From: Azotimanducus sp963663145
GTDB lineage: Bacteria > Pseudomonadota > Gammaproteobacteria > Pseudomonadales > Azotimanducaceae
Reading direction: 5' to 3'
Assembly (NCBI GenBank): GCA_963663145.1
Contig: OY760134.1
Location: 1,860,001-1,924,000, forward strand
DNA length: 64,000 nucleotides
A program made the position numbers and the translations under genes. The notes under the pieces are model-generated. The model saw nothing but the letters and a program-made list of their open reading frames with translations, was not told the origin of the DNA and did not search any database. Below, in pieces: positions 42,855-51,484 of the stretch (position 1 is its first letter; every line of letters begins with the position of its first letter).

Positions 42855-44000
42855 CTAGAAACCTCCGAGTTCGGCGTAGCGGTCGGCGTGAAAGCTCGTG
42901 TTGCCGAATTGTTGCTCGCATACGGCGGCGCGCTTGAGGAACAACCCGATATCGAATTCATCCGTCATGCCCACACCTCCATGCATCTGCAATGCTTCGC
43001 GAGAAACGAGCTTGAGCGTTTCGCCGGTTTTGCACTTGGCCAAGCTTGCGAGCATTTCCACTTTGCCTTGAGACGCTTCATCGTCAAGAGACGTCAGTGC
43101 TTCGAAGAGTGTGCTGCGGGCGAGTTCGATCTCGCAGAACATGTCCGCCGCCCGGTGCTTGAGTGCTTGAAAGGATCCGATCGGCACGCCGAATTGTTTG
43201 CGCTCTTTGAGATACTCCATGGTGCGGTCAAAGAGCTCTTGACTCATGCCGAGCATTTCGGCGGCCAGTCCAATGCGCGCGCGATCAAGCGCCTTTTGCA
43301 AAATCTCGGCACCCTTGCCGACTTTCCCAATGACCGCTTGCGATTTGTCGTTGATTTGGACATCGTTGAATTCGATATCCGCCATGTGACGGCTGTCCAC
43401 TATTGACAGGGGCTTGATGGTGATGCCATCCGTTTCACGCGGCATGAGCAGCAGAGTCAAGCCCTCCGAGTCTCCAGGCTCGCCGGATGTACGCCCAACA
43501 AGGATCAGACAGTCGGCAACACCGGCATCGGCGACAAAACGCTTGCTTCCAGTGATTGTGAATCCTGTGTCGGTTTTTCTTGCGCGCAACGAGGTACTGT
43601 AGGGGGCGTGATGAGGGGACTCTTCCAAGGCGAGCGCCAACAGACACTCGCCGGCAGAGAGCCGAGGCATGACGCGCTGCTTGATGTCTTCGCTCGCACC
43701 GAGGTCAATGATCGAACCGCAGGTCCAGACGGTGGAATGCAACGGGCTAGAGAGCAGGGTGCGCCCAGTCTCCTCGCTAATGAGACCCAAGCCTCGGAAA
43801 CCAAATTCAGAACCGCCAAGGGACTCACTCCAAGGGACACCCATCCAGCCAAGGTCCGACATTTGACTCCACACCGAAGGATCGTAGCCGCTCTTCGATT
43901 TCGCATCGCGCAACGCACGGAATGCGGAGACGGGGCTGACCTTGGCGCAAAAGTCTCTTGCCGATTCTCGCAGCATGCGTTCTTCTTCAGTGAGTACCAC
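42855..44000 (-). CDS. Acyl-CoA dehydrogenase
   Basis: 381 aa from GTG 44000, the usual family length. The open frame extends to 44111, but that adds residues encoded by the GC-rich element end. Family segments are LGWMGVPWSESLGGSEFGFR, LALEESPHHAPYS, ITGSKRFVADAGVADCLILV, RKQFGVPIGSFQALKHRAAD and QMHGGVGMTDEFDIGLFLKR. The usual catalytic Glu position is not obvious in this group. It oxidises acyl-CoA to enoyl-CoA with FAD. It is divergent from the enoyl-CoA hydratase at 45477, and the transposase element sits between them. Confidence 0.88.
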   Translation of the reverse strand: MVLTEEERMLRESARDFCAKVSPVSAFRALRDAKSKSGYDPSVWSQMSDLGWMGVPWSESLGGSEFGFRGLGLISEETGRTLLSSPLHSTVWTCGSIIDLGASEDIKQRVMPRLSAGECLLALALEESPHHAPYSTSLRARKTDTGFTITGSKRFVADAGVADCLILVGRTSGEPGDSEGLTLLLMPRETDGITIKPLSIVDSRHMADIEFNDVQINDKSQAVIGKVGKGAEILQKALDRARIGLAAEMLGMSQELFDRTMEYLKERKQFGVPIGSFQALKHRAADMFCEIELARSTLFEALTSLDDEASQGKVEMLASLAKCKTGETLKLVSREALQMHGGVGMTDEFDIGLFLKRAAVCEQQFGNTSFHADRYAELGGF

Positions 44001-44044
44001 GGACCTGCATTCCAATTTGCGATAAAGGTCGGCATTGTAAGTCC

Positions 44045-44083
44045 AAAAAGGACACCCGCCGGCGAAGGGAGGGGTTCGGCGGG
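44045..44083 (+). repeat. Left REP-like end of the transposase element
   Basis: AAAAAGGACACCCGCCGG then a GC-rich spacer and CGGCGGG. CCCGCCG (44055-44061) pairs with CGGCGGG (44077-44083) over a 15-base loop. Only the inner part of the right-end hairpin is mirrored, so this end is weaker than the right end. Confidence 0.5.
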
Positions 44084-44268
44084 CCGGGCGGGGGCGGCCG
44101 GGTTGCGACAAGATCGGGGCGCGGGGCGTTGGGGGAGGTTAATTTCGGGTTCCGGGCGGAAAAAAGCGTGAAAAGGCGATTGGCTTACGCGGATTGGGGT
44201 CGAAGTCGCACAAGGAGGTTGGGACATCGGCCATGGGGTGGGGCGCGGAAGGGGTGCACAATGGCGTC

Positions 44269-45234
44269 ATGACGATTGCGAGGCGGGAACTGATCGACCG
44301 GGAGCGCGGGGGCTGGCACCACGTGGTGTCGCGCTGCGTGCGGCGGGCGTGGCTGTGCGGTCGGGACACGCGCTCGGGGCTGGACTTCTCGCACCGCAGG
44401 GGCTGGATCGAGGAGCGGATGCTGTTCCTGACGGAGGTGTTCTGCGTGCGGGTGCACGGCTACGCGATGATGTCGAACCACTGCCACATCGCGCTGGAGT
44501 ATCGTCCGCGGGAGGCGCGGGAGCTTTCGGAGGAGGAGGTGGCGCGGCGCTGGCTGAAGCTGTATCCGCCGAAGCGGGCGGAGCTGTTGGAGGGGGCGGT
44601 GGAGGCGCTGCTTTCGGATTCGGAGAGGCTGGCGGTGCTGCGCGGCCGGTTGGGGGACCTGTCGTGGTTCATGGGGCGGCTGAACGAATGGGTCGCCCGG
44701 CGGGCGAACCGCGAGGACGGGTGCACGGGGCGGTTCTGGGAGGGGCGGTTCCACAGTTCGCGGCCGATGGGGAGCCTGGCGGAGGTGCGGGCGTGCATGG
44801 CGTACGTGGATTTGAACCCGTTGCGCGCGGGGGCGACGCGGACGGTGGCGGAGGCGGGGGAGCACACGTCGGCGCGGCGGCGTGTGGAGGAGGCGGAGCG
44901 GGAGGCCGGGAAGCTGGGTGAGCCGATGGCGGCGCTGCGGCTGGAGGCGGGGACGGGTCGGGTGGTGACGGCGGGGCCGGGCGGGCTCGGGTGGCGCCTC
45001 GGCGCCTACCTGGAGCACCTTGAGTGGGCGGCGCGGTGCGGGTGGGAGAAGCGGGTGGGGCGTGGCGCGGCGCGTCCGGAGGCGCCGCGCACGCTGGAAG
45101 ACCCGGACGGGTTCCTGAAGCGGGTGCGCCGGTACCACCGGCGCTGGGGCCGGAAGGAGGGCCGCGGGGACCTGCCGCGCATCGAGCTTCGTCCTTGCCG
45201 GACGGGGCGCGGGGAGGCCGCGGAAGGCTGCTGA
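44269..45234 (+). CDS. REP-associated tyrosine (Y1, HUH) transposase
   Basis: 321 aa from ATG 44269 (TIARRELIDRERGGWHHVVS); upstream in-frame starts add only residues from the GC-rich end. The HUH motif is in YAMMSNHCHIALEY. RANREDGCTGRFWEGRF and the catalytic tyrosine region ACMAYVDLNPLRAG are the signature of this transposase group. These enzymes cut and rejoin single-stranded hairpins through a 5'-phosphotyrosine. Codons nearly all end in G or C, unlike the flanking genes, a sign of recent arrival. The frame is intact, so it may be active. Confidence 0.85.
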   Translation: MTIARRELIDRERGGWHHVVSRCVRRAWLCGRDTRSGLDFSHRRGWIEERMLFLTEVFCVRVHGYAMMSNHCHIALEYRPREARELSEEEVARRWLKLYPPKRAELLEGAVEALLSDSERLAVLRGRLGDLSWFMGRLNEWVARRANREDGCTGRFWEGRFHSSRPMGSLAEVRACMAYVDLNPLRAGATRTVAEAGEHTSARRRVEEAEREAGKLGEPMAALRLEAGTGRVVTAGPGGLGWRLGAYLEHLEWAARCGWEKRVGRGAARPEAPRTLEDPDGFLKRVRRYHRRWGRKEGRGDLPRIELRPCRTGRGEAAEGC

Positions 45235-45358
45235 CGACATCCGAACGCCGGGTTGCCCGTCGGCCTCCCGGGTCTGGTCCCTGCCCGCCGTTTGCGCAAC
45301 CGAACTCCCCACAGCGCGGCAGGCGCCGCTTTCGCCGGGCGGCGCACCGCCGAATCCC
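45235..45358. other. GC-rich 3' flank of the transposase gene
   Basis: About 120 bases between the transposase stop and the right-end hairpin. No gene is supported. Composition is that of the element, not of the host genes. Confidence 0.4.
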
Positions 45359-45416
45359 CACCACCATAAATGGGACACCCACCGCGCATGGCGGTGGGTG
45401 TCCTTTCTTGGTGGTG
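45359..45416. repeat. Right-end REP-like hairpin of the transposase element
   Basis: The inner stem is perfect over 13 bp: GGACACCCACCGC (45373-45385) and GCGGTGGGTGTCC (45391-45403), loop GCATG. An outer perfect 8-bp stem CACCACCA (45359-45366) and TGGTGGTG (45409-45416) is separated by an internal loop. The two-level foot-and-hairpin form, close to the transposase gene, is what REP-type substrates of Y1 transposases look like. Confidence 0.75.
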
Positions 45417-45476
45417 CCGGAGACTAAAAATGCGTAGTCTGTGCGTCTTTCACAGCGAGCGGCAGAAGCGATTACC

Positions 45477-46328
45477 ATGTCCAACGAGACGACCTATCAA
45501 GACATCATCTACGAGGTCGATGCACCCGTCGCGACCATCACGATGCATCGCCCGGACCAACTCAATGCCCTCACTATCCGCATGCTCGCTGAAATATGTC
45601 ATGCGGTGGAGCAGGCAGAAGGCGACGAGTCGGTAGTGGGCATAGTGCTGACCGGTGCGGGACGCGGCTTTAGCGCAGGCATGGATATTAATGCGCTTGC
45701 CAAAACTTCGAGCGGTAATCGAGGCGAAGGGGAAGACCTTTCGGCGTTCGATGCAAGCCCGGGAGACCCGTCCATGGGCGATGGCTATGATCAAAGCCTT
45801 CTCTACTTGCTGACCGTGCGCAAGCCGGTGATCGCTGCCGTCAATGGTGCTTGCGCGGGGCTCGGCTTCTGCCTTGCCCTACTCGCCGACATCAGATTCG
45901 TCGAACCCCAAGCGAAAATCACCACCGCGTTCGTGCAACGCGGACTCATTGCCGAACATGGATCAAGCTGGATACTACCGCGACTGATCGGTGCCGGAAA
46001 AGCCCTCGATCTCCTGTGGAGCGGCAAAAAGATCAATGGCGAAGACGCGCACAAACTTGGTCTCGCCGAATACTTGAGCGGGGCAGAAGAATCGGCACGC
46101 GATGCCGGCAACTATATTCGTCAGCTCGCTGCGGGGTGCTCCCCTAAGTCCATCATGATCATGAAACAGCAGGTCTATCGCCATCTTCAGATGGATGTCG
46201 GCGCCGCCACACGCGAATCCATCGAGCTTATGCGAGAAAGCTTGGCGCACGAAGACTTCAAGGAGGGGGTACGGTCCTTTATCGAACGTCGCGCCCCGGA
46301 ATTCAAGCGTATCGGCTCCGCCGATTGA
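45477..46328 (+). CDS. Enoyl-CoA hydratase/isomerase family protein
   Basis: 283 aa from ATG 45477. Oxyanion segments are GRGFSAGMDINAL and NGACAGLGFCLALLADIRF. The catalytic region is RGLIAEHGSSWILPRLIG, with one Glu. The N-terminus is DIIYEVDAPVATITMHRPDQ. First gene of a tight plus-strand group with the DUF169 protein (18 bases on) and two MaoC-like proteins. Its natural promoter region was probably split by the transposase element. Confidence 0.88.
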   Translation: MSNETTYQDIIYEVDAPVATITMHRPDQLNALTIRMLAEICHAVEQAEGDESVVGIVLTGAGRGFSAGMDINALAKTSSGNRGEGEDLSAFDASPGDPSMGDGYDQSLLYLLTVRKPVIAAVNGACAGLGFCLALLADIRFVEPQAKITTAFVQRGLIAEHGSSWILPRLIGAGKALDLLWSGKKINGEDAHKLGLAEYLSGAEESARDAGNYIRQLAAGCSPKSIMIMKQQVYRHLQMDVGAATRESIELMRESLAHEDFKEGVRSFIERRAPEFKRIGSAD

Positions 46329-46346
46329 CGGGTCTCCGAAACTGAC

Positions 46347-47138
46347 ATGTCCAATGACCGCATCGCAAGCGATGCTGAGCACCTTGAATGGCGAGGCATC
46401 GTAGATGACCTCAATCGCCTGCTGAGGTTGCGCACAACCCCCATCGGCATGAAACGCCTAGCATCCGAAGCCAACCTTGATGAGATTCCACGGCTTCGCC
46501 GCCCCTCAAGCATCCATACCGCCGACCAGCTTGTCGGACAGGCAGCGCGCAACGCTTGGACGGTCGGATTCACCATGAAAGACTTGGTCGGCGCACAATG
46601 CGGTGCCGTGCTCGGATTGCATCCGCGCGATGACAAGTGGCTCGCGGGCAGGCACATGGTCGGCGTATGGTTCGAAAATGAAGAAGATTCGAGCGCACAT
46701 CAGCAGGCCATGGATTTGCCCAGCTTTGGCACGCATGAAGCTGTGGTGGTAAGCCCACTCGTCTCGGGATGCCTGAATCCACCGGACATTTGCCTCATCT
46801 ATGCGACACCCGCACAAATGATCCTGCTGATCAACGGACTCCAGTGGAGCGGCTACAAAAAGTTCGAATGGGGCTGCGTTGGAGAGTCTTCCTGTGCCGA
46901 TTCCTGGGGTCGAGCGCTCAAAACAGGACAGCCAAGCGTGTCCATTCCCTGCTATGCGGAGCGGCGCTACGGTGGCGTGCTCGAGGACGAATTACTCATG
47001 GCCACCCCGCCATCCTTTCTACCGGCAGCGATCGCCGGGCTTGAGGCACTGTCAAAAAATGGCCTGCGCTATCCCATTCCGGCCTATGGATTGACATCCG
47101 ATGCGCGTGTCGGCCTAGGCCGAAGTTACGGAGGATAA
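46347..47138 (+). CDS. DUF169 domain protein
   Basis: 263 aa. DUF169 features are LNRLLRLRTTPIGMKRLASE, the Cys-containing VGAQCGAVLGL, DICLIYATPAQMILLINGLQ and the Gly/Cys-rich VGESSCADSW. The function of the family is unknown; it is often called an ArCR-like or uncharacterised protein. Conserved cysteines (GAQC, ESSC, IPCYAERRYGG) suggest metal or cofactor binding. Being inside an acyl-CoA gene group, it may take part in an unusual CoA or redox step. That is inference. Confidence 0.82.
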   Translation: MSNDRIASDAEHLEWRGIVDDLNRLLRLRTTPIGMKRLASEANLDEIPRLRRPSSIHTADQLVGQAARNAWTVGFTMKDLVGAQCGAVLGLHPRDDKWLAGRHMVGVWFENEEDSSAHQQAMDLPSFGTHEAVVVSPLVSGCLNPPDICLIYATPAQMILLINGLQWSGYKKFEWGCVGESSCADSWGRALKTGQPSVSIPCYAERRYGGVLEDELLMATPPSFLPAAIAGLEALSKNGLRYPIPAYGLTSDARVGLGRSYGG

Positions 47139-47146
47139 GAAGATCA

Positions 47147-47590
47147 ATGGTTCCAGCCCACGAAATCGAAGCGCTTGTCGGGTATCAGTTCCCGGGAGGC
47201 GAATACACCATCGAACACTGGGAGAATTTCTTGCTCACCGAATGCACCGGCGGCGAGCTCTTGCCGGATGCCATGGTGCATCCGGTTGCCCTCTTTCACG
47301 TACCCATCCTTGGCTGCAACACCAGCATCGCGGAAATGTTCGCGCTCGGCCAAGCGGAGTCGGACTTTTCAATCGGCATCGAAAGCTACGACTGGGAACT
47401 ATTCGCGCCACTTTTTGAGGACACCCGCTATCAAATTTCCGGGCGGGTCACCGAAGCCGACCGGCACCAGTACGAACAGGGCCCCACCTACGACCGGATC
47501 GCCTTTGAGTTCACCGTCACCGAACCAAGCGGAAAGGATGCCGCCCGCTGCACCATCACTTGGCACTATCGGAGAGGACTGAAGACATGA
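47147..47590 (+). CDS. MaoC-like hydratase, first half (N-terminal hot-dog type)
   Basis: 147 aa, hot-dog fold by likeness to FAS1/MaoC-type dehydratase halves (MVPAHEIEALVGYQFPGGEY, RYQISGRVTEADRHQYEQGP, YDRIAFEFTVTEPSG). It lacks the catalytic Asp/His pair, as expected for the structural half of a two-subunit hydratase. The next ORF overlaps its stop as ATGA and carries the catalytic half. Together they may form a heterodimer like steroid-side-chain hydratases ChsH1-ChsH2; this is inference. Confidence 0.75.
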   Translation: MVPAHEIEALVGYQFPGGEYTIEHWENFLLTECTGGELLPDAMVHPVALFHVPILGCNTSIAEMFALGQAESDFSIGIESYDWELFAPLFEDTRYQISGRVTEADRHQYEQGPTYDRIAFEFTVTEPSGKDAARCTITWHYRRGLKT

Positions 47591-48018
47591 AGGAGCAGCA
47601 AACGCCCAATCGAAGCGTCAAGGTTGGCGACCAGATTCCGCAATGGGTCATGCCAAATGTGCTGCCCGAGCGCATGCGCACCATGGCGGCCATACTACGA
47701 GACCCCAATCCAGTGCATTGGGACCCGGGCTCCGTCGAAGCCCTTGGTTTCGGCAATCACACGATCAATCAAGGGCCGCTCGGCCTCGCCTACATGATCA
47801 ATATGCTGCACCTGTGGCAGGGCCCGCGCAGCATTCGGCGCATCATCATGACCTTTCCACAGGTGGTGCTCGACGGTGACTGCGCCACCGCGCGCGGAGA
47901 AGTCACCGGGCTGCGACAAGAAGATGGGGAACAGCTCGCTGATTGCCGCATATGGCTTGAAGTCAAAGGACGCGGCATCGCACTTGAAGGCAGCGCGGTG
48001 ATTGCGCTTGCGGGATAG
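47587..48018 (+). CDS. MaoC-like hydratase, catalytic half
   Basis: 143 aa from ATG 47587. The hydratase-2 motif is RDPNPVHWDPGSVEALGFGN, with Asp and His as catalytic dyad, followed by TINQGPLGLAYMINML. It starts translation within the stop of the preceding half. It hydrates trans-2-enoyl-CoA to 3-hydroxyacyl-CoA. The operon ends here, with a convergent ThDP gene 3 bases further. Confidence 0.85.
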   Translation: MKEQQTPNRSVKVGDQIPQWVMPNVLPERMRTMAAILRDPNPVHWDPGSVEALGFGNHTINQGPLGLAYMINMLHLWQGPRSIRRIIMTFPQVVLDGDCATARGEVTGLRQEDGEQLADCRIWLEVKGRGIALEGSAVIALAG

Positions 48019-48021
48019 CGA

Positions 48022-49680
48022 CTAGCTTTCAACTTTCGCTCTAGGCAACAACTGGCCCGCCATGGGCACAAGCCCGGTCACGTCAAAATCCACCAGATAG
48101 GGGCCGTCTGTCTCGAACGCTTCCCTCACAGCCTCAGAGAAAGCGATGGGTGTCCTCACGCGCCGTCCCCTCACCCCCAAGCCCTCGCCAAGCTTGGCGA
48201 AGTCAATCACGCCCAAGTCGGTGTTCTCCCAACGTCCTTCAAATCGCGCTGCCTGAAGCCCGCGCAACACGCCGTAGCCACCATCGTTGATGACGATACA
48301 TTTGAGTGGTAGGCCCTCACGTGCCGCCGTGGCCAGTTCCGTCGCGTGATAGAGAAAACCGCCGTCACCTGAAATCAGCAAGGTGCTCAGCCCCGAACCG
48401 CTGGCCGCACCCACGGCGAGGGGCAGTCCCGGCCCAATGGCCGCCGTCACCGGATACACAAAGCGTCTCGGCGAACGCACACGCGTGAGTTGATTCACAA
48501 AGGTATAGCCGATCATCGTGGTGTCCCGCACCAGCACCAATTCGGAGGGTAAGCAGGCAGCCAAAGATTTCATGGCCGAGGCCACATCCGGCCCAAGCCG
48601 CTTCCAAATCGCCCCGCGTAGCCCATCACGGACCTTAATTCCTTCCGTAAGCCAAGTCTCATCCGCCTCGGCCACCTCGTTCGAGGATAGCTCCAGCCGC
48701 GCCAGCAGGCCTTCAACCGCACACTTAATATCAGCGACCAGAGCGTGAGCAGGCGGATGCACCAATCCAAGTGCGCGCGGGTCCACGTCCACCTGCAAGA
48801 GTCTTCCCGGCGGCTTGAATTGCGCGTCCGCCCCATCCACACCCACCTTGAAGCGAGTGCCCAATGCCAATGTCACCTCCGCCTCTTCAAAGGCCTTGTA
48901 CATGGAACGACTGTTCCAAAGCGCCCCCATCGAGAGGCGATGCCCTTCATCAATCGCGCCGCGCCCCGTCGAGGTGGTGAGCACCGCGGCGCCGAGCGAC
49001 TCAGCGAGTTGGGTGATCTCGTTGATTGCGCCGGACTGCACGGCACCGCCACCCGCGATGATGAGCCGCCTACGCGCCGAAAACATCGCCTCAGCAATGG
49101 CGTCGAGCTCCGCTTCTTCTGCAAGCGCGGACATGGGCTGCTCCCAATTGAACCCAAAAGCACTTGCCTCCGCGTACTGCAAGTCGATCGGCAGCTCAAT
49201 GGCACCCGGCGTTGGTCGACCTTTTCTCATGGCTTGCACAACGCGACGAAACTCAGAACCAATGTCAGCACTCGAACATGGACTCGCCACAGGAATCCCA
49301 AGCGTTCCGAGCAATTCAGCCTGATTGTCAAGTTCGTGGATGTACCCCAAACCACGGCCCAAGAAACCGGTCTCCGATTGGCCGGTGATGAGCAGCACGG
49401 GCGAACAGGCGACCTGTGCTTCGTAGAGGCCTGTCAGAGTATTGGTGGTGCCGGGCCCGGTGCTGCCGATGACGACACCGAGCTCGCCGGTGACGCGCGC
49501 ATAACCATCCGCCGCGTGGGTGGCAGCCTGTTCGTGGCTGCTATCGGTAATGCGGGTGACGCCACGGCGACGCAAGGCATCAAAGATCGGCATGTTGTGA
49601 ATGCTGATGATGCCAAAGGCTTGACGAACTCCGAGTGAAGTCAATGCTTCGGCGATGAGGTCTGCGCCCGTGTCGGTCAC
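48022..49680 (-). CDS. Thiamine-diphosphate-dependent enzyme (acetolactate-synthase-like)
   Basis: 552 aa from GTG 49680, preceded by AAGG; an upstream ATG (49755) would overlap the neighbouring gene by 65 bases. Domain order is Pyr-domain with catalytic Glu50 (SSHEQAATHAADGYARVTG), central domain, and PP domain with GDGGFLYHATELATAA about residue 437 and VINDGGYGVLRG. Family members join or cleave C-C bonds next to carbonyls (acetolactate synthase, 2-oxoacid decarboxylases). The substrate is unclear. No regulatory small subunit is present, so it is likely catabolic. Confidence 0.86.
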   Translation of the reverse strand: MTDTGADLIAEALTSLGVRQAFGIISIHNMPIFDALRRRGVTRITDSSHEQAATHAADGYARVTGELGVVIGSTGPGTTNTLTGLYEAQVACSPVLLITGQSETGFLGRGLGYIHELDNQAELLGTLGIPVASPCSSADIGSEFRRVVQAMRKGRPTPGAIELPIDLQYAEASAFGFNWEQPMSALAEEAELDAIAEAMFSARRRLIIAGGGAVQSGAINEITQLAESLGAAVLTTSTGRGAIDEGHRLSMGALWNSRSMYKAFEEAEVTLALGTRFKVGVDGADAQFKPPGRLLQVDVDPRALGLVHPPAHALVADIKCAVEGLLARLELSSNEVAEADETWLTEGIKVRDGLRGAIWKRLGPDVASAMKSLAACLPSELVLVRDTTMIGYTFVNQLTRVRSPRRFVYPVTAAIGPGLPLAVGAASGSGLSTLLISGDGGFLYHATELATAAREGLPLKCIVINDGGYGVLRGLQAARFEGRWENTDLGVIDFAKLGEGLGVRGRRVRTPIAFSEAVREAFETDGPYLVDFDVTGLVPMAGQLLPRAKVES

Positions 49681-49690
49681 ATTGGCACCT

Positions 49691-50797
49691 TCACTTGCCG
49701 CAAAGCTCGGGCGCGGACGCTTCAAGCCCGAGAAGGCGAAAGTAGTTTTGGCCAAGCGCGATATTTCGAAACGCCGAATCGTCCAGATACCGAAGTATGC
49801 GGCTGGTGCTATAGAGTTCGCTCCGGTAATGCTCGAAGCTGGTACTCACCGATGCGACGAAGTCAGTCCCAGGCAGGAACCGATCAGAGTAGTCGTGAAT
49901 AAAAGGCAGATACGCGCTACGCTGGGCCGGGGTGGCAAAAATGGCTTGATCCACAACTTGCCAAGAGAGGTCCATCATGAGCAATGGATAGGCATCGAAC
50001 CAGTCCCTCATCACCTGAATATGCAAGCTCGGATCGATCCGTGTGAGCTCTCGCGAAAGTCCAAGGTGCATCCATACGATCTTGTTTTCCGGGTACAGAC
50101 GCAGTACCTCCTGCATCCATTCGACGTACTTGGTGGGTTCCTCATTGCTGCCAAGATCGGAGTGAATCGCCAATGGAATGTCGCGTTCCCTGAGAATCTT
50201 CATGAAGGCCGCCCAGTCAGGGATCACCTCAAGCGGCACCGGTTCATGCCCATTTTCAAACAGCGCCTGCTTGACCAGGTTGACTTCTCCCATCCAACCA
50301 AACGCACCCGGAAACTCTCTGTCCAGCACTGCGATGCCCTCTAGGACGGAATCGGGATTCGCGAGATCCGGAAACGTCATGGACAAGGTCAAATGCACCC
50401 GGTCAGAATTGCTGGTCGCAAAGTCGAGCGCATTCAGAAAGTCATTCTTGAGACTCGGCGTGACGAGGACTCCTGGGCAGTCCAGATAGTAGACGCAGTC
50501 CGAATCGAGCGGCAGGGATTGACCGATTCCGTATATGTTGGCGTATCGAACTCCCGTGCGTTCCAGATAGCCAACCATGTCTTCAAACGGCAGCACACCG
50601 CCTCCGAAGGGACGGAAGTGTACATGGCTATCCACCAAGGCCGTCTGGGGTTCAGCGGATCGGTCGTAACAACTGTCAGAAAAAATGCCTGCTCCGCCGG
50701 TGCCCGGCGATGAAGGCATGATCGCCGAACAACCTGCAAGACAGGTGACGGTAAGCAGTGTGAGCAAGAAATGCGAGGTACGAACCGGGGATTTCAC
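49691..50797 (-). CDS. Amidohydrolase-family (AMDHD2/decarboxylase-like) lipoprotein
   Basis: 368 aa from GTG 50797 (GTG 50833 is an alternative). The signal peptide KSPVRTSHFLLTLLTV ends in lipobox LAGC. The metal-binding motif ALVDSHVHFRPFGGG follows; DIPLAIHSDLG and WMHLGLSREL contain further histidines. The barrel is of the amidohydrolase-2 type, which includes decarboxylases such as ACMS decarboxylase. Being a lipoprotein is unusual for this fold. Substrate is unknown. The ThDP gene lies 10 bases downstream, so they probably form an operon. Confidence 0.8.
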   Translation of the reverse strand: MKSPVRTSHFLLTLLTVTCLAGCSAIMPSSPGTGGAGIFSDSCYDRSAEPQTALVDSHVHFRPFGGGVLPFEDMVGYLERTGVRYANIYGIGQSLPLDSDCVYYLDCPGVLVTPSLKNDFLNALDFATSNSDRVHLTLSMTFPDLANPDSVLEGIAVLDREFPGAFGWMGEVNLVKQALFENGHEPVPLEVIPDWAAFMKILRERDIPLAIHSDLGSNEEPTKYVEWMQEVLRLYPENKIVWMHLGLSRELTRIDPSLHIQVMRDWFDAYPLLMMDLSWQVVDQAIFATPAQRSAYLPFIHDYSDRFLPGTDFVASVSTSFEHYRSELYSTSRILRYLDDSAFRNIALGQNYFRLLGLEASAPELCGK

Positions 50798-50852
50798 GGC
50801 TGAGCGACCTAGAAGAGCTTGGGAGGAACACACATGCTACCTCAGCCGATGA

Positions 50853-51004
50853 TTGCGGGACGGAACGAAAAGGAAGCGACTTCCGGCTTCAACCGCGGAT
50901 TACTCCGCCCTTGAGGAGAGTTGTTCGAATTGGACCTCAAGCGTCGCTTGCCGAATGACCGATGCTCTCGGTATCATCACTCGCCCTTCCCGAGGTGATC
51001 CGAT
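50853..51004. other. Divergent upstream region between the amidohydrolase and bcp
   Basis: About 150 bases with no gene. It should carry promoters for both divergent units. A -10-like TATCAT lies near 50980. No strong operator dyad is seen. Confidence 0.3.
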
Positions 51005-51481
51005 ATGGCTGTGCAAGAAGGTGCCGCTGCGCCCGACTTTACCCTTCAAGATACGCAAGGCAATGAGGTAAGTCTGTCCGACTTTTCCGGCAAGCACCTC
51101 ATCCTCTACTTTTATCCCAGAGATGACACCCCGGGCTGTACCAAAGAAGCGTGCGGATTTCGCGACCTCAATGACGAGATTGCCAAGCTTGGTGCCGCGG
51201 TGGTCGGGGTTTCCCCCGATGGTCCCAAGGCGCACCAGAAGTTCACGGACAAGTACAAGCTCAATTTCACACTCTTGTGCGACCCGGACAAGTCCATGAT
51301 GGCAACCTATGGTGCCTACGGCGAGAAGATGATGTACGGCAAGAAAACCAACGGCGTGATTCGGTCAACCGTGTGGATCGACCCGGATGGAAAGGTGCAG
51401 CGGCATTGGCGCAGAGTTGCGAAAGCGGCCGATCATCCGCAAAAGGTGTTGGAAGCCCTACAACTTAAACTATCGGCATAG
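51005..51481 (+). CDS. bcp: Thioredoxin-dependent peroxiredoxin Bcp
   Basis: 158 aa. DDTPGCTKEACGFRD holds the peroxidatic Cys45 and resolving Cys50, the classic Bcp pair. Also LILYFYPRDDTPGC and GVIRSTVWIDPDGKV. It reduces peroxides with thioredoxin. It is convergent with ribB by 3 bases. Confidence 0.95.
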   Translation: MAVQEGAAAPDFTLQDTQGNEVSLSDFSGKHLILYFYPRDDTPGCTKEACGFRDLNDEIAKLGAAVVGVSPDGPKAHQKFTDKYKLNFTLLCDPDKSMMATYGAYGEKMMYGKKTNGVIRSTVWIDPDGKVQRHWRRVAKAADHPQKVLEALQLKLSA

Positions 51482-51484
51482 CCG

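Larger units (their letters stand above)
44045..45416 (+). mobile_element. Very GC-rich Y1-transposase element bounded by GGACACCC hairpins
   Basis: The stretch is much richer in G/C than all surrounding DNA and begins and ends sharply. The left end has AAAAAGGACACCCGCCGG (44045-44062). The right end has the same sequence inverted, GGCGGTGGGTGTCCTTTCTT (45390-45409). Between them is one transposase gene. Single-strand Y1 transposases of the REP-associated group are known to lie between inverted REP hairpins, which fits. It separates acyl-CoA dehydrogenase and enoyl-CoA hydratase genes. Confidence 0.7.

Noticed and set aside
44185..45378. Minus-strand frame of 397 codons and two more across the transposase
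   Set aside because: Pro/Arg/Ala-rich translation caused by extreme GC content. The plus strand has the transposase with HUH and Tyr motifs.
48140..48170. GGGTGTCC within the ThDP gene, and GGACACCC within 47420 and 51575, as REP copies
   Set aside because: They lie in well-conserved coding sequence and lack hairpin partners, so they are chance matches.
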